Source: JBCCEJ01 sp039030335 (GTDB lineage: Bacteria > Pseudomonadota > Gammaproteobacteria > HK1). From it: DNA of 64,000 bases. Location of the stretch: assembly GCA_039030335.1 (NCBI GenBank), contig JBCCEJ010000008.1, forward strand, positions 53,969 through 117,968, given 5' to 3'. Below, in pieces: positions 43,119 to 51,735 of the stretch. The notes under the pieces were generated by a model that saw only the letters and a program-made list of their open reading frames with translations, searched no databases and was not told where the DNA came from. Every line of letters starts with the position of its first letter. Position 1 is the first letter of the stretch. Position numbers and translations under genes: made by a program.

Positions 43119-44762
43119 ATGACTGCCACAGCGTCTTCTGACCTTACTCGACCCGACGCCTCGCGCGACTTCGATGCCGTTATCATCGGTGCCGGTATCT
43201 CGGGGCTTTACCAACTGCATCTGCTCCGCGAGCAAGGCTTGCGCGTACGTGTATTCGAAGCGGGCACCGACGTTGGCGGCACGTGGTACTGGAACCGCTA
43301 TCCCGGCGCACGCTTTGACTCAGAGAGCTGGTCTTACGGCTACTCATGGTCGAAGGAGCTGCTCGATGAATGGGAGTGGTCTGAAAACTTCTCCGCCCAG
43401 CCGGAGACACTGCGCTACGTCAACTATGTAGCCGATAAGTTCGAGCTGCGCCGCGATATACAGTTCCAAAGCCGCGTATCCGCGGCTACCTATGCGGAAG
43501 ACGACAACACCTGGACGGTCGAACTCGAAAGCGGCGAGTCGGTCACGACGTGGCTGCTGATAACGGCCATCGGCGTACTGTCGACACCGGCCATGCCCGA
43601 CATACCCGGCATCCCGAACTATCGCGGCGAGGCCTATCACACGGCCGAATGGCCGCACGAACCGGTCAGCTTTGAAGGCAAGCGCGTTGGCGTGATCGGC
43701 ACTGGCGCGACCGCCGTGCAACTGATCCAGGAAGTCGCAAAGACGGCAGGCACGCTGACGGTCTTTCAGCGCACACCGAATTATTGCGCGCCTCTGCACA
43801 ACAGCCCCATCGATGCCGAAACGCAGGCCGAGATAAAGGCGAGCTACGACGAGATCTTCGCGCGCTGCCGCGCCTCGCACGGCCAGTTCATCCACAACGC
43901 CGACCCGCGTTATGCGATGCGCATCTCCGCCGAAGAGCGCGAAGCACAGTTTGAAAAGTGGTACAGCGAACCTGGCTTCGGCATCTGGATGGGTAACTTT
44001 CGCGATACGTTCACGGACCCGGAAGCGAATCAGCTCATCAGCGACTTCGTGGCGCGCAAGATCCGCGAACGCGTCAACGACCCGGCTGTAGCCGAAAAAC
44101 TGATCCCCAAAGACCACGGTTTCGGCACTCGGCGCGTGCCGATGGAGACGCGCTACTACGAGGTCTACAACCAGGACAACGTGCGCCTGGTCGACGTACG
44201 CGAAGATCCGATCGAACGGATTACGGCAGCCGGTCTCAAAACCGGCACAGAAGCGTTCGAGCTCGACATGATCGTGTACGCAACTGGCTTCGACGCCGTG
44301 ACCGGTTCGTTCGACCGCATGCAGATCACCGGGCGCAACGGATTGACGCTCAAACAGAAATGGCAGGACGGGCCGCGTACGATGCTGGGTCTGCAAGTGG
44401 CCGGCTTTCCCAATTTGCTGACACTGGTCGGGCCCCACAACGCGGCAACGTTCTGCAATATTCCGCGCTGCATCGAGCAGAACGTCGAATGGGTGGCTGC
44501 CCTGGTAAAGCACATGCGCGTACAGAATCTGACCCGTATCGAGGCAGACGCAAGCGCTGAAGACGAGTGGACCCAGCACGTTTTCGACAATGCTCAGAAA
44601 CTCTTGCTGAGCAAGACCGACTCGTGGTTCACGAACATCAACCGGAACCTTGCACACAAGCGCAAGCGCACGTTCCTGCTCTATGCCGGCGGCGCACCGG
44701 CTTACCGGGAACGCTGCGACGAATCCGCCGCCAACGGGTATGCGGGATTCCGGCTCGAATAG
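43119..44762 (+). CDS. Baeyer-Villiger-type flavin-containing monooxygenase
   Basis: The 547-residue protein has two Rossmann motifs, GAGISG (24-29) and GTGATA (about residues 194-199), flanking the Baeyer-Villiger fingerprint YRGEAYHTAEWP (F/Y-x-G-x3-H-x3-W-P). GGTWYWNRYPGARFDSES matches the cyclohexanone monooxygenase group. It inserts oxygen next to a ketone to make an ester or lactone. The ATG at 43119 was taken; a TTG at 43110 is an alternative. A product lactone would suit the hydrolases in this window, which is inference. Confidence 0.92.
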   Translation: MTATASSDLTRPDASRDFDAVIIGAGISGLYQLHLLREQGLRVRVFEAGTDVGGTWYWNRYPGARFDSESWSYGYSWSKELLDEWEWSENFSAQPETLRYVNYVADKFELRRDIQFQSRVSAATYAEDDNTWTVELESGESVTTWLLITAIGVLSTPAMPDIPGIPNYRGEAYHTAEWPHEPVSFEGKRVGVIGTGATAVQLIQEVAKTAGTLTVFQRTPNYCAPLHNSPIDAETQAEIKASYDEIFARCRASHGQFIHNADPRYAMRISAEEREAQFEKWYSEPGFGIWMGNFRDTFTDPEANQLISDFVARKIRERVNDPAVAEKLIPKDHGFGTRRVPMETRYYEVYNQDNVRLVDVREDPIERITAAGLKTGTEAFELDMIVYATGFDAVTGSFDRMQITGRNGLTLKQKWQDGPRTMLGLQVAGFPNLLTLVGPHNAATFCNIPRCIEQNVEWVAALVKHMRVQNLTRIEADASAEDEWTQHVFDNAQKLLLSKTDSWFTNINRNLAHKRKRTFLLYAGGAPAYRERCDESAANGYAGFRLE

Positions 44763-44801
44763 GACCGAAGCTCACCCACACCCACCAACCGGTGCCCGAC
44801 C

Positions 44802-45893
44802 ATGAAAATTGATCGCGTCGAAACGACGCTCTACCGCATCCCATTACCAACGCCCATCCAGGCGGCCAGCACGGCCGTTATGGTCGCTTTCGACATGGTC
44901 ATGGTGCGCGTCACCGATAGCGACGGCGCCACCGGCACCGGCTATACGGTCATGCACGCGGGGCTCGGGGCTTCGGTCGCAACGCTCATTCAGCAAAACC
45001 TGGCGCACGACTGTCAGGGCGACGATCCGCGGCGCATCGAATGGATCTGGCGCAAGCTCTGGCGCAAACACCACTACGTCGGGCGCGGCGGGGCGATGTC
45101 GTTTGGCCTGGCGGCGCTCGATACCGCGCTCTGGGACCTGCGCGGACGCACGCTCGGTGAGCCGTTATGGCGCCTGCTCGGTGGCTTCGACCCCGAAGTG
45201 CGCGCGTACGCCGGCAATATCGACCTGAACTTCCCGCTGGATGAACTGCTGACGGGCGCGACGCGCAGCCTCGAGGCGGGTTTCAAGTCGATCAAGATGC
45301 GGCTCGGTAAACCGACTCTCGCCGAGGATGTCAGCCGGGTTGCCGCCATGCGCGCGCATATCGGTAACGAGATCGAGCTGATGGCAGATGCCAACGAAGC
45401 CTGGCGGGTCGATCAGGCGGTGCGGGCTTTCCGCGCGCTCGCGCCGTTCGACCTCGTCTGGATCGAAGAGCCGATCCGGCCAGACGACTACGCCGGCTAC
45501 GCGCACCTGCGTTCGCTTGGCGCCGTACCGATCGCGGCGGGCGAGAACCTGCACACGCTCGCCGAATTCACCGCCCTCATTCAGGCTGGTGGCGTGGACT
45601 TCCCGGAACCGGACTTCACGACGTGCGGCGGCGTCACGCCGTGGATCAAGGTCGCGCGCCTCGCCGAGGCACACGGCCTGCCTGTCACGTCCCACGGTGC
45701 GCACGAGATTCACGTGCATCTGCTGGCCGCTTGCCCGAATGCCGCCTACCTCGAATTCCACGGGTTCGGGCTCGACCAGTACATGCACACAGGCGCGCTC
45801 AGCGTCCGGGACGGCGTCGCAACAGCATCCGACCGGCCCGGGCATGGGGTCGACTTCGATCTGGACGCGCTCGCCCGGCACCGTGTCGGCTGA
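44802..45893 (+). CDS. Mandelate racemase/muconate lactonizing enzyme-family protein (enolase superfamily)
   Basis: The 363-residue protein has Lys165 in SIKMRLG, metal ligands Asp196 (MADANEAW), Glu222 (WIEEP) and Glu248 (AGEN), and a C-terminal His298 (TSHGAH). The family's K-x-K motif is K-x-R here, so only one general base of that pair is certain, and Asp271 with His298 may provide the other. Members racemise, dehydrate or cycloisomerise carboxylic acids. It follows the Baeyer-Villiger gene by 39 bp on the same strand, and a DMT transporter gene follows. Confidence 0.9.
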   Translation: MKIDRVETTLYRIPLPTPIQAASTAVMVAFDMVMVRVTDSDGATGTGYTVMHAGLGASVATLIQQNLAHDCQGDDPRRIEWIWRKLWRKHHYVGRGGAMSFGLAALDTALWDLRGRTLGEPLWRLLGGFDPEVRAYAGNIDLNFPLDELLTGATRSLEAGFKSIKMRLGKPTLAEDVSRVAAMRAHIGNEIELMADANEAWRVDQAVRAFRALAPFDLVWIEEPIRPDDYAGYAHLRSLGAVPIAAGENLHTLAEFTALIQAGGVDFPEPDFTTCGGVTPWIKVARLAEAHGLPVTSHGAHEIHVHLLAACPNAAYLEFHGFGLDQYMHTGALSVRDGVATASDRPGHGVDFDLDALARHRVG

Positions 45894-45934
45894 CGCTTGA
45901 GCGGGCTCGACCAGAACTGCGGCGCAGCCTGACT

Positions 45935-46834
45935 GTGAGTGACACGCGCTCCGCGGTCTCGGTCGGCATATTCTGCGTCGTGCTGTCGTCGGTGATCTTC
46001 GCACCGCTCGCCCAGACAGCGACCAAATACGTCGCCACCGAGTTTGCGATGTTCCAGGTCATGTTCTTCCGGTCGCTCGGGCAAACGGCGTGGATGCTGC
46101 TGTTCTTCTGGCCAAAACACGGCCTCAGCCTGTTTCGCACGAATGCGCCGGGCCTGCAGCTCGCGCGCAGCGTGCTGCTGTTCGTATCATCGATGTTCTG
46201 GGTTGCGGCGATCGCCGATGTCCCGCTTGCGACAGCCTCCGCGATCAACTTCACCGCACCGATCATGGTGGTGTTGTTGTCGATCCCGCTGCTCGGAGAG
46301 AAAGTCGGGGTGCACCGCTGGGGTGCCGTGCTGCTCGGCTTCACGGGTGCCGTCATCATCGTTCAGCCCGGCGCCGACGGCGTACAGAAAGAGTTGTTGT
46401 GGCTGCTGATCGCGGCGGCGCTGTTTGCGCTCTACCAGATCCTGACCCGCAAGGTGGCGAGCCGCGATCACGAAGCAACCTCAGCGGTCTATACGCTGGT
46501 CGTCGCTTTGATCGTCAGCAGCGTGTTGATGCCGTTTGACTACCGGTCACCAGAACCTGATGACTACGTTGTGTGGATAGCGTTTGCCGCGACCGGCCTC
46601 GTGGGCGGCCTCCGTCACTTCTTCGTCATCCGGGCTTACGCCAATGCGCCAGCGTCGGTTATCTCACCATTTTTCTACTGCGAACTGGTGGGTGTAGCGC
46701 TGCTCGGCTACTTCGTGTTCGGCGACGTCCCGGCGCCGACCGCGCTGCTCGGCACGTTCATCATCATCTGCAGTGGACTGTATATCGCGCACCGCGAACG
46801 CGTGCGCTCAAAGCGTACCGCCGGCTCCGCCTGA
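45935..46834 (+). CDS. EamA-family (DMT) transporter
   Basis: The 299-residue protein has ten hydrophobic segments in two EamA repeats. The first begins CVVLSSVIFAPLAQTATKYVATEFAMFQVMFFRSLG, with AIADVPLATASAINFTAPI. The second is WLLIAAALFALYQILTRKVASRD, ending in GTFIIICSGLYIAHRERVR. The start is probably the GTG at 45935. It lies 41 bp after the enolase-superfamily gene and is followed by a strong GC hairpin, so it may end that transcript. It could export or import the substrate of that cluster. Confidence 0.9.
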   Translation: MSDTRSAVSVGIFCVVLSSVIFAPLAQTATKYVATEFAMFQVMFFRSLGQTAWMLLFFWPKHGLSLFRTNAPGLQLARSVLLFVSSMFWVAAIADVPLATASAINFTAPIMVVLLSIPLLGEKVGVHRWGAVLLGFTGAVIIVQPGADGVQKELLWLLIAAALFALYQILTRKVASRDHEATSAVYTLVVALIVSSVLMPFDYRSPEPDDYVVWIAFAATGLVGGLRHFFVIRAYANAPASVISPFFYCELVGVALLGYFVFGDVPAPTALLGTFIIICSGLYIAHRERVRSKRTAGSA

Positions 46835-46838
46835 GTCG

Positions 46839-46872
46839 GCACCCCCGGCATCTGTCCGGATGCCGGGGGTGC
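46839..46872 (+). terminator. Strong GC hairpin downstream of the DMT gene
   Basis: A perfect 14-bp stem (GCACCCCCGGCATC at 46839-46852 pairing with GATGCCGGGGGTGC at 46859-46872) encloses a six-base loop and begins four bases after the stop codon. There is no U-run behind it. It is the most stable hairpin I see in the window and likely ends or protects the transcript from the genes before it. Confidence 0.65.
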
Positions 46873-46942
46873 GAACGGGCGCAGCTTCGGGAGCGGGGGA
46901 CTCAAACGCTTGAGCCGCGCCTGGTGGGACGGAAGGCTGACT

Positions 46943-47182
46943 TCAGGCGCCGATATCGCGGCGCAGCGCCGGTGACAGGTGGGCGAGGCCTGGGTTGCGG
47001 CTGAGGCCTTCATCGAAAGAGATGCCGATCGCATCGACCAGCGCCTCGCGCGCCTCTGCCAGCACATCGAGGGTTGCCACGGCAAAGGCGGTGATCCCGG
47101 TCGGCAGCGTCGGCGCAACGCGGTCACGACGGTCCAGAGACAGGGCAGCCAGGTCAGCGGGGGTGGCGTGTAGCGAGCTCAT
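46943..47182 (-). CDS. Small protein divergent from a LysR regulator
   Basis: The 79-residue protein (MSSLHATPADLAAL onward) has a helical middle (VATLDVLAEAREALVDAIGISFDEG) and ends HLSPALRRDIGA, a tail that faintly resembles the L-x2-RDIG end of DUF1127 proteins, though the arginine-rich part is missing. AAGGAGCGCG precedes the ATG, which supports a real gene. It is transcribed away from the LysR gene across an AT-rich gap with a palindrome, the classic layout of a LysR target. Function unknown. Confidence 0.7.
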   Translation of the reverse strand: MSSLHATPADLAALSLDRRDRVAPTLPTGITAFAVATLDVLAEAREALVDAIGISFDEGLSRNPGLAHLSPALRRDIGA

Positions 47183-47360
47183 GACGCGCTCCTTATATGC
47201 AAATTTATTTCATCTATAGATGAACTGTTCTATGCTCATCTATCTACGACGTTAAGACTATGATCGCGCGTTGAAACTGACAAACGATGCTTTTTCATGT
47301 TTGACCTGAGAATTTCTCTTTAGTGAATAAATTTGTTGTCATTACCAGCCGGGCGCCCCG
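47183..47360. promoter_or_regulatory. AT-rich divergent promoter region with perfect palindrome
   Basis: This gap is far more AT-rich than its surroundings. The palindrome TTCATCTATAGATGAA (47209-47224) is perfect over 16 bp, and its half-site TCATCTAT recurs at 47236-47243. Reading leftward, TATAAG (complement of 47192-47197) could be a -10 element for the small gene, with the palindrome then lying near its -35. A LysR-type T-N11-A box is not exactly matched. I infer an operator for the adjacent LysR protein. Confidence 0.6.
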
Positions 47361-48275
47361 ATGAGTCGCTCGCTCCCACCACTGACGGCGCTGCGCGCCT
47401 TCGAAGCCGCCGCGCGCCGCCAGGGCTTCAATTTAGCGGCCGAAGAGCTGAGCGTGACGCCATCAGCGGTCAGCCATCAGGTGCGCGCGCTGGAGGACTG
47501 GCTCGGCAAGACGCTGTTCGAGCGACGCGCGCGGCGGGTCGAACTGACCGCTGATGGCCAGGACCTGCTACCGGATGTGACCCATGCCCTGGACCTGCTT
47601 GCTGAGAGCTGCGCCCGCGTGGCGAGCCGCAGCAACACACCAACGCTCACCGTGAGTGTTGCGCACACGTTCGCCAACGGCTGGCTGGTCTCGCGCCTGC
47701 CAGCTTTCCAGCTGGCGCTCCCCAACATCGAAGTGCGCCTGCTACTGGCGAGCAGCCAGCTCGAATCGCATTTCGCGAACCCGGATGTCGACGTCGCGAT
47801 CGCGCACGGACGGGCGCAGGCCGGACCCGGTATCAGTGCGGTCCGGCTGATGAGCGAAGAACTGATCCCGGTCTGCAGCCCGAGTCTCGTCGATGCGCAC
47901 GGCCCGCTGCACGGACTCGCAGACCTCGGCAAGGTCACGCTGTTGCAGGTGCTGCCGCGTATGGGCCAGTGGCGCGCGTGGCTGGATCTGGCCGGCATCC
48001 ACGACGTCGACCCCGATCGCGGGCCGCGCTTTCAGAGTACGCCGCTCGCCCTCGAAGCGGCGATGGCGGGCGCGGGCCTCGCGCTGGCAAACCGGCGCTT
48101 CGTAGCCCCGCATCTGGCGAGCCGCCGGCTGGTGTCACCGTTCGAGATCGATCTGCCGGGTGACACGGCGTACTTCCTGCTCTACCGGGATGCGAGCCCC
48201 GAAGGCGGCCCGGTGCAGCAGTTCAAACGCTGGTTGCTGGAAGCGATCGAGACCGATCCGGGCAGCGCGACCTGA
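47361..48275 (+). CDS. LysR-family transcriptional regulator, GcvA-like
   Basis: The 304-residue protein has an N-terminal winged helix-turn-helix (LTALRAFEAAARRQGFNLAAEELSVTPSAVSHQVRALEDWLGKTLFERRARR) and a periplasmic-binding-like effector domain from about residue 95. LPPLTALRAFEAAAR with the SVTPSAVSHQV helix is typical of GcvA-group members. The gene faces the small 79-residue protein gene across an AT-rich region with a palindrome it probably binds. The effector is unknown. Confidence 0.93.
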   Translation: MSRSLPPLTALRAFEAAARRQGFNLAAEELSVTPSAVSHQVRALEDWLGKTLFERRARRVELTADGQDLLPDVTHALDLLAESCARVASRSNTPTLTVSVAHTFANGWLVSRLPAFQLALPNIEVRLLLASSQLESHFANPDVDVAIAHGRAQAGPGISAVRLMSEELIPVCSPSLVDAHGPLHGLADLGKVTLLQVLPRMGQWRAWLDLAGIHDVDPDRGPRFQSTPLALEAAMAGAGLALANRRFVAPHLASRRLVSPFEIDLPGDTAYFLLYRDASPEGGPVQQFKRWLLEAIETDPGSAT

Positions 48276-48298
48276 GCGGAACCGGCAATGCCAGCCGC

Positions 48299-48778
48299 CT
48301 AGAGCGATCGCAACCGTCGGAGTTGGCCGAACAGCCTGCTGATGCGCGCGCCCTGAGGCGTACTCACTACCTCTATAGTCTCTTCGGTGCGCGTCTGAAT
48401 GATGTGACCCGGCACTGCGAGGCGTTCGGTGATCGTGTCCGTAACCAACGCCCGTCGCCCATCTTTCGAAACGATGATGGTCAGCTCCGTAACCTCATAC
48501 TCGTAAGACTGGGTCAGGGCAAAGGTCTGGGTGAGTATTTGCCGGTATTCCGACACCGTCATCGCGCGGCGCCCGCCCATCTCCGCCGGCATGTCAAAAG
48601 CGAGCCACGCATCCTTGGTGAAATTGTTGATGATGCCGTCTACGTCGCGCCGGTCGACGCTGACCCGGACGGCGCCGAGGAGGTCTTTTACGCGCTGCTC
48701 GGTCAAAACGCCGGACCCGTATGCCGGGCTCGCAAGCACGTAGATCAGCAACGCCAGCACCCAGTTCACTTTCACCAT
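48299..48778 (-). CDS. Exported NTF2/SnoaL-like protein
   Basis: The 159-residue protein starts with a Sec signal (VNWVLALLIYVLASPAYG, cleavage near YGS-GV), and its mature part has a cone-like NTF2 pattern: RVKDLLGAVRVSVDRRDVDGIINNFTKDA, then MTVSEYRQIL, YEYEVTELTIIVSKDGRRALVTDTI, and ETIEVVSTPQG. Such domains bind small ligands or act as isomerases or adaptors. AAGGGGAC precedes the ATG at 48778; the frame is open further upstream. It converges on the LysR gene. Confidence 0.8.
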   Translation of the reverse strand: MVKVNWVLALLIYVLASPAYGSGVLTEQRVKDLLGAVRVSVDRRDVDGIINNFTKDAWLAFDMPAEMGGRRAMTVSEYRQILTQTFALTQSYEYEVTELTIIVSKDGRRALVTDTITERLAVPGHIIQTRTEETIEVVSTPQGARISRLFGQLRRLRSL

Positions 48779-48994
48779 CGATAAGTCCCCTTGATCAATT
48801 GACGCACCGGAGCGTGGCACTCGAATGCCTGGCGTCAGGCAAAGTGCCGCTTCGAAGCGGCGGATGCCATCAGCGCCCTGGCATAGTATCTTTCCAACCC
48901 ACATGCCCTCGTAAAGATAATGCAACGTACCCGGCGCCTGACCTGTCGTCCGCGATGACGAAGTGCGCCGGTCTGATAGTAATCAGGATCGATC

Positions 48995-50092
48995 ATGCAA
49001 CCGACCGTGGACTCCCCCAACGTCTGGAGCGCCGACGACCTTCGCCGCGACGTTTCCTGGGTATTCGAACTCACCGATGCCATGCGCGCTGATCTGGTCC
49101 GCGGCATCAACGCAGCCTACGTGCCCGACAAGCCGTTGCTCGACTATGAACTTGGAGACGTCGACCTCGACTCAGCCTGGCCGGTCATCGAAGCGGCGGT
49201 GCGCGAAGCCTACACTGGCCGCGGCGTCGCGATCGTCAAAGGTCTGCCGCGCGCACAACTCGACGAACAGCGCTTCGGCTTGTTGAGCTGGTGCATCGGC
49301 TTGCGTATAGGCGTCGCCCGGCCGCAGGGCAAAGCCACACAGTACATGTCAGATGTGCGCAATGCCGGCGTCGACTACCGGGCGGCGACCGGCCGCGGAT
49401 TCTCATCCAACGCGGGTCTCGACTTTCACGCGGACGGTGCGGATCTCACAACGCTCGGCTGCTACAACGCCGCTAAGACGGGCGGACAAAGCCTTATCAC
49501 CAGTTCGAGTGCCGCGTGGAACCGGTTGGTCGAAACGGCACCTCAACTGAGCGAAGTCCTTCGCGAGCCCTACTCGTTTAGCCGCCAGGGTGAGCAGGCG
49601 CCGGACGAGACGCCGCATTATGCGCAGCCGGTCGTCGATTTCGCCGACGGCCGGCTGTTCATGAAGTGGAACCGCAACCGCATCCAGTCGGCACAGAAAC
49701 TCGAAGGTGTGCCGCCGCTATCGGATATCCAGCGTGAGGCGGTCGAGGCGCTCGACACCGTCGTTTGCAGCCCCGAATTCGCATACACGATGTATCTGGA
49801 GCCCGGCGACCTGCAGATCATGAACAATCTCGACATGCTGCATTCGCGCACCGAGTTCGTCGATCACGATGAACCGGAAGCGAGACGCCTTCTACACCGC
49901 CTCTGGCTCGCGCCGCCCGACTCCGTGCGCATGCCCGACAGCTGGATCCGGTTCTACCGGAGCGTTGCGCCCGGCACGGTGCGCGGCGGTATTCGTGGAC
50001 ATCAGTTCGATGAGGCCTGCAGCGCCTTTGATGCCAGGCAGGCGAGCGCGCACGGGATGGAAATCTGCGATCAGCCAGACGGGACGGGCTAG
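48995..50092 (+). CDS. Divergent TauD/TfdA-family Fe(II)/2-oxoglutarate dioxygenase
   Basis: The 365-residue protein is larger than the other TauD paralogues. It has His145-x-Asp147 (LDFHADGAD), His283 (NLDMLHSRTEFVD) and Arg298 (EARRLLHRLWL) with GDLQIMNNLDMLHSR as the last strand. The order of motifs and the FSSNAGLDFHAD segment place it with TauD-like enzymes of unknown substrate, often annotated as TauD/TfdA or asparagine-hydroxylase related. It is divergent from the exported NTF2-like gene and converges on the radical SAM gene. Confidence 0.87.
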   Translation: MQPTVDSPNVWSADDLRRDVSWVFELTDAMRADLVRGINAAYVPDKPLLDYELGDVDLDSAWPVIEAAVREAYTGRGVAIVKGLPRAQLDEQRFGLLSWCIGLRIGVARPQGKATQYMSDVRNAGVDYRAATGRGFSSNAGLDFHADGADLTTLGCYNAAKTGGQSLITSSSAAWNRLVETAPQLSEVLREPYSFSRQGEQAPDETPHYAQPVVDFADGRLFMKWNRNRIQSAQKLEGVPPLSDIQREAVEALDTVVCSPEFAYTMYLEPGDLQIMNNLDMLHSRTEFVDHDEPEARRLLHRLWLAPPDSVRMPDSWIRFYRSVAPGTVRGGIRGHQFDEACSAFDARQASAHGMEICDQPDGTG

Positions 50093-50190
50093 ACTACCCG
50101 CCCGCAGGTTCAGCGCGCCGTCATCCGCGGACGGTAGCATCGGTCACCTTACATCGGCGGTGGCTGGCAATGGCGCTCCGCCCGGACTCA

Positions 50191-51570
50191 TCAGGCCCGC
50201 TCCAGCAGCCGCTCTTTCCTGACGCGCCCCTTCAGACGTTTCAGCGGATGCATAGACACGCTGACAGATGTCGACGGCGCCTTCGACGAATACTCGCCGG
50301 TCAACGGATTCCAGTAACGGGCGTCCGCTGCCGTTCCAACCGCAACCGGCTCCAGAATCAGGCTGTCGCGCTTGGCGTTGACCATGCACATCGACATCGG
50401 GCCGTTCGCCGTCATGACCTTGAAAGCGCACGCACGGATCCTGTCCGGGTCCAGACAATGCTCGTGCATGAAGTCATGGATCACGAACGACACGGTGTGT
50501 GGTCGCGAACGCGCAACCCCAACGGCCGGCACGAGTTCGCGAAGCTTGCGCGCGAGCCACGGCAAAGTTCGGGCAACGAGTCGAGGCCGAAGCGCAAACC
50601 GGCGCGCCAGCTCCCAGGCGGTCGCCAGTGGCCGGTCGCGATGGAAGGTAACATCCGCGGTCTCTTGCTGAACGGCGCGTACCAGTTCCGCGTTGTCGAA
50701 TAGCGGCACAACCTTGTCACCCACGGAAACCGATAACGCGTAGCGCGTGCAGTCCGGATGGCCGATGAGGCTCGCATCAAAGCCGAGCGCGGTGCCGGCT
50801 TCACGTTCGATCGCCGCGATAGCGGTGTCTTTTGTAATGACCGTATCGCGGGTGCGGAGCAATCCGCGGCCGGTGTCGGCCTGAAGCTGAAACGACGCCG
50901 TACGAAGACTCTTCGCGCGGCTCAGGAAGTAGCGCACGAGCAACGGGAGTTCGTGAAAATTGCCGCCGTGCAGGGTCGTGTTGAACATAACCGAGAGTCC
51001 CGCCGCGGCCGCTGCGTTCAGGTATCGGTCGCGCAGGACGTGCAAAGACTGCTCGTCTGAAAAGCCCTTTCGCTCCTGCGTCGTATCGACGTGAAACGCA
51101 ACATCCATCAAGCCCGCTGACGCCAGACGGCGAAGCAGCTTCTCGCTCGCTTTGATACCGTTTGTCATCAGCGTCGGACGCATGCCCAACGACGCCACCC
51201 GGGCGACGATCGCCTCCAGTTCATCTGGTTTGCGCAGCGTCGGGTCGCCTCCGGTCACCTGTACATCCGTCCCGGGGCCATAGTGCGCAGCAATCGCATC
51301 GATCCGCGCGAACACAGCTTCTAGCGGGATATCGCGAACAGCTTCCGAATGGTCGGAGAGATAGCAGGCCGTACAGTCCAGGTTGCACCGCTGCGTTATT
51401 TCGAGGGCGACGCAGCCGACTGCCCAGCGTTGCCCCATCTGCTGCCCGGGGCCGGCGAGGCCGAGACCCGTGAGCACGCGATTGGAGTCGTGAAGGGCCG
51501 TGCGCCCTGCGTCAGCTAGTGACGGGTCGGGCGCCCAGTCAGCAATTTCGTGCGGGTCGAGATAGCGCAT
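50191..51570 (-). CDS. Radical SAM protein with Cys-rich C-terminal region
   Basis: The 459-residue protein has the radical SAM cluster motif C-x3-C-x2-C (Cys62, Cys66, Cys69 in CNLDCTACY), the TGGDPTLR loop for SAM, and TTLHGGN. In the C-terminal part further cysteines occur at about 274 (HPDCTRY), 372, 381 and 395 (HEHCLDPDRIRACAF, SMCMVN), which could bind a second iron-sulfur cluster. The pattern resembles MJ0619-like and tetraether-synthase-like proteins in general layout, not enough to assign a reaction. The ATG at 51570 has AGGTG upstream. It is divergent from the DUF547 gene. Confidence 0.88.
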   Translation of the reverse strand: MRYLDPHEIADWAPDPSLADAGRTALHDSNRVLTGLGLAGPGQQMGQRWAVGCVALEITQRCNLDCTACYLSDHSEAVRDIPLEAVFARIDAIAAHYGPGTDVQVTGGDPTLRKPDELEAIVARVASLGMRPTLMTNGIKASEKLLRRLASAGLMDVAFHVDTTQERKGFSDEQSLHVLRDRYLNAAAAAGLSVMFNTTLHGGNFHELPLLVRYFLSRAKSLRTASFQLQADTGRGLLRTRDTVITKDTAIAAIEREAGTALGFDASLIGHPDCTRYALSVSVGDKVVPLFDNAELVRAVQQETADVTFHRDRPLATAWELARRFALRPRLVARTLPWLARKLRELVPAVGVARSRPHTVSFVIHDFMHEHCLDPDRIRACAFKVMTANGPMSMCMVNAKRDSLILEPVAVGTAADARYWNPLTGEYSSKAPSTSVSVSMHPLKRLKGRVRKERLLERA

Positions 51571-51735
51571 TCGTGACACCTGTCGGCGGATCTAGTGCGT
51601 GGGACCAACGAGATGGCCCAGAGGTTTCGGGAATCTCTGCGCCTCTAGTCGGTCGATATGCCCAACCTGCTGAAATTGCCGTCCCGCGCGTTCACTCATC
51701 GAACCAATACGACGGTCGACTCTAGAGGGGTCCAG

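Noticed and set aside
43344..44657. 437-codon frame antisense to the Baeyer-Villiger monooxygenase gene
   Set aside because: The sense strand carries both Rossmann motifs and the fingerprint. The antisense product has no recognisable domain.
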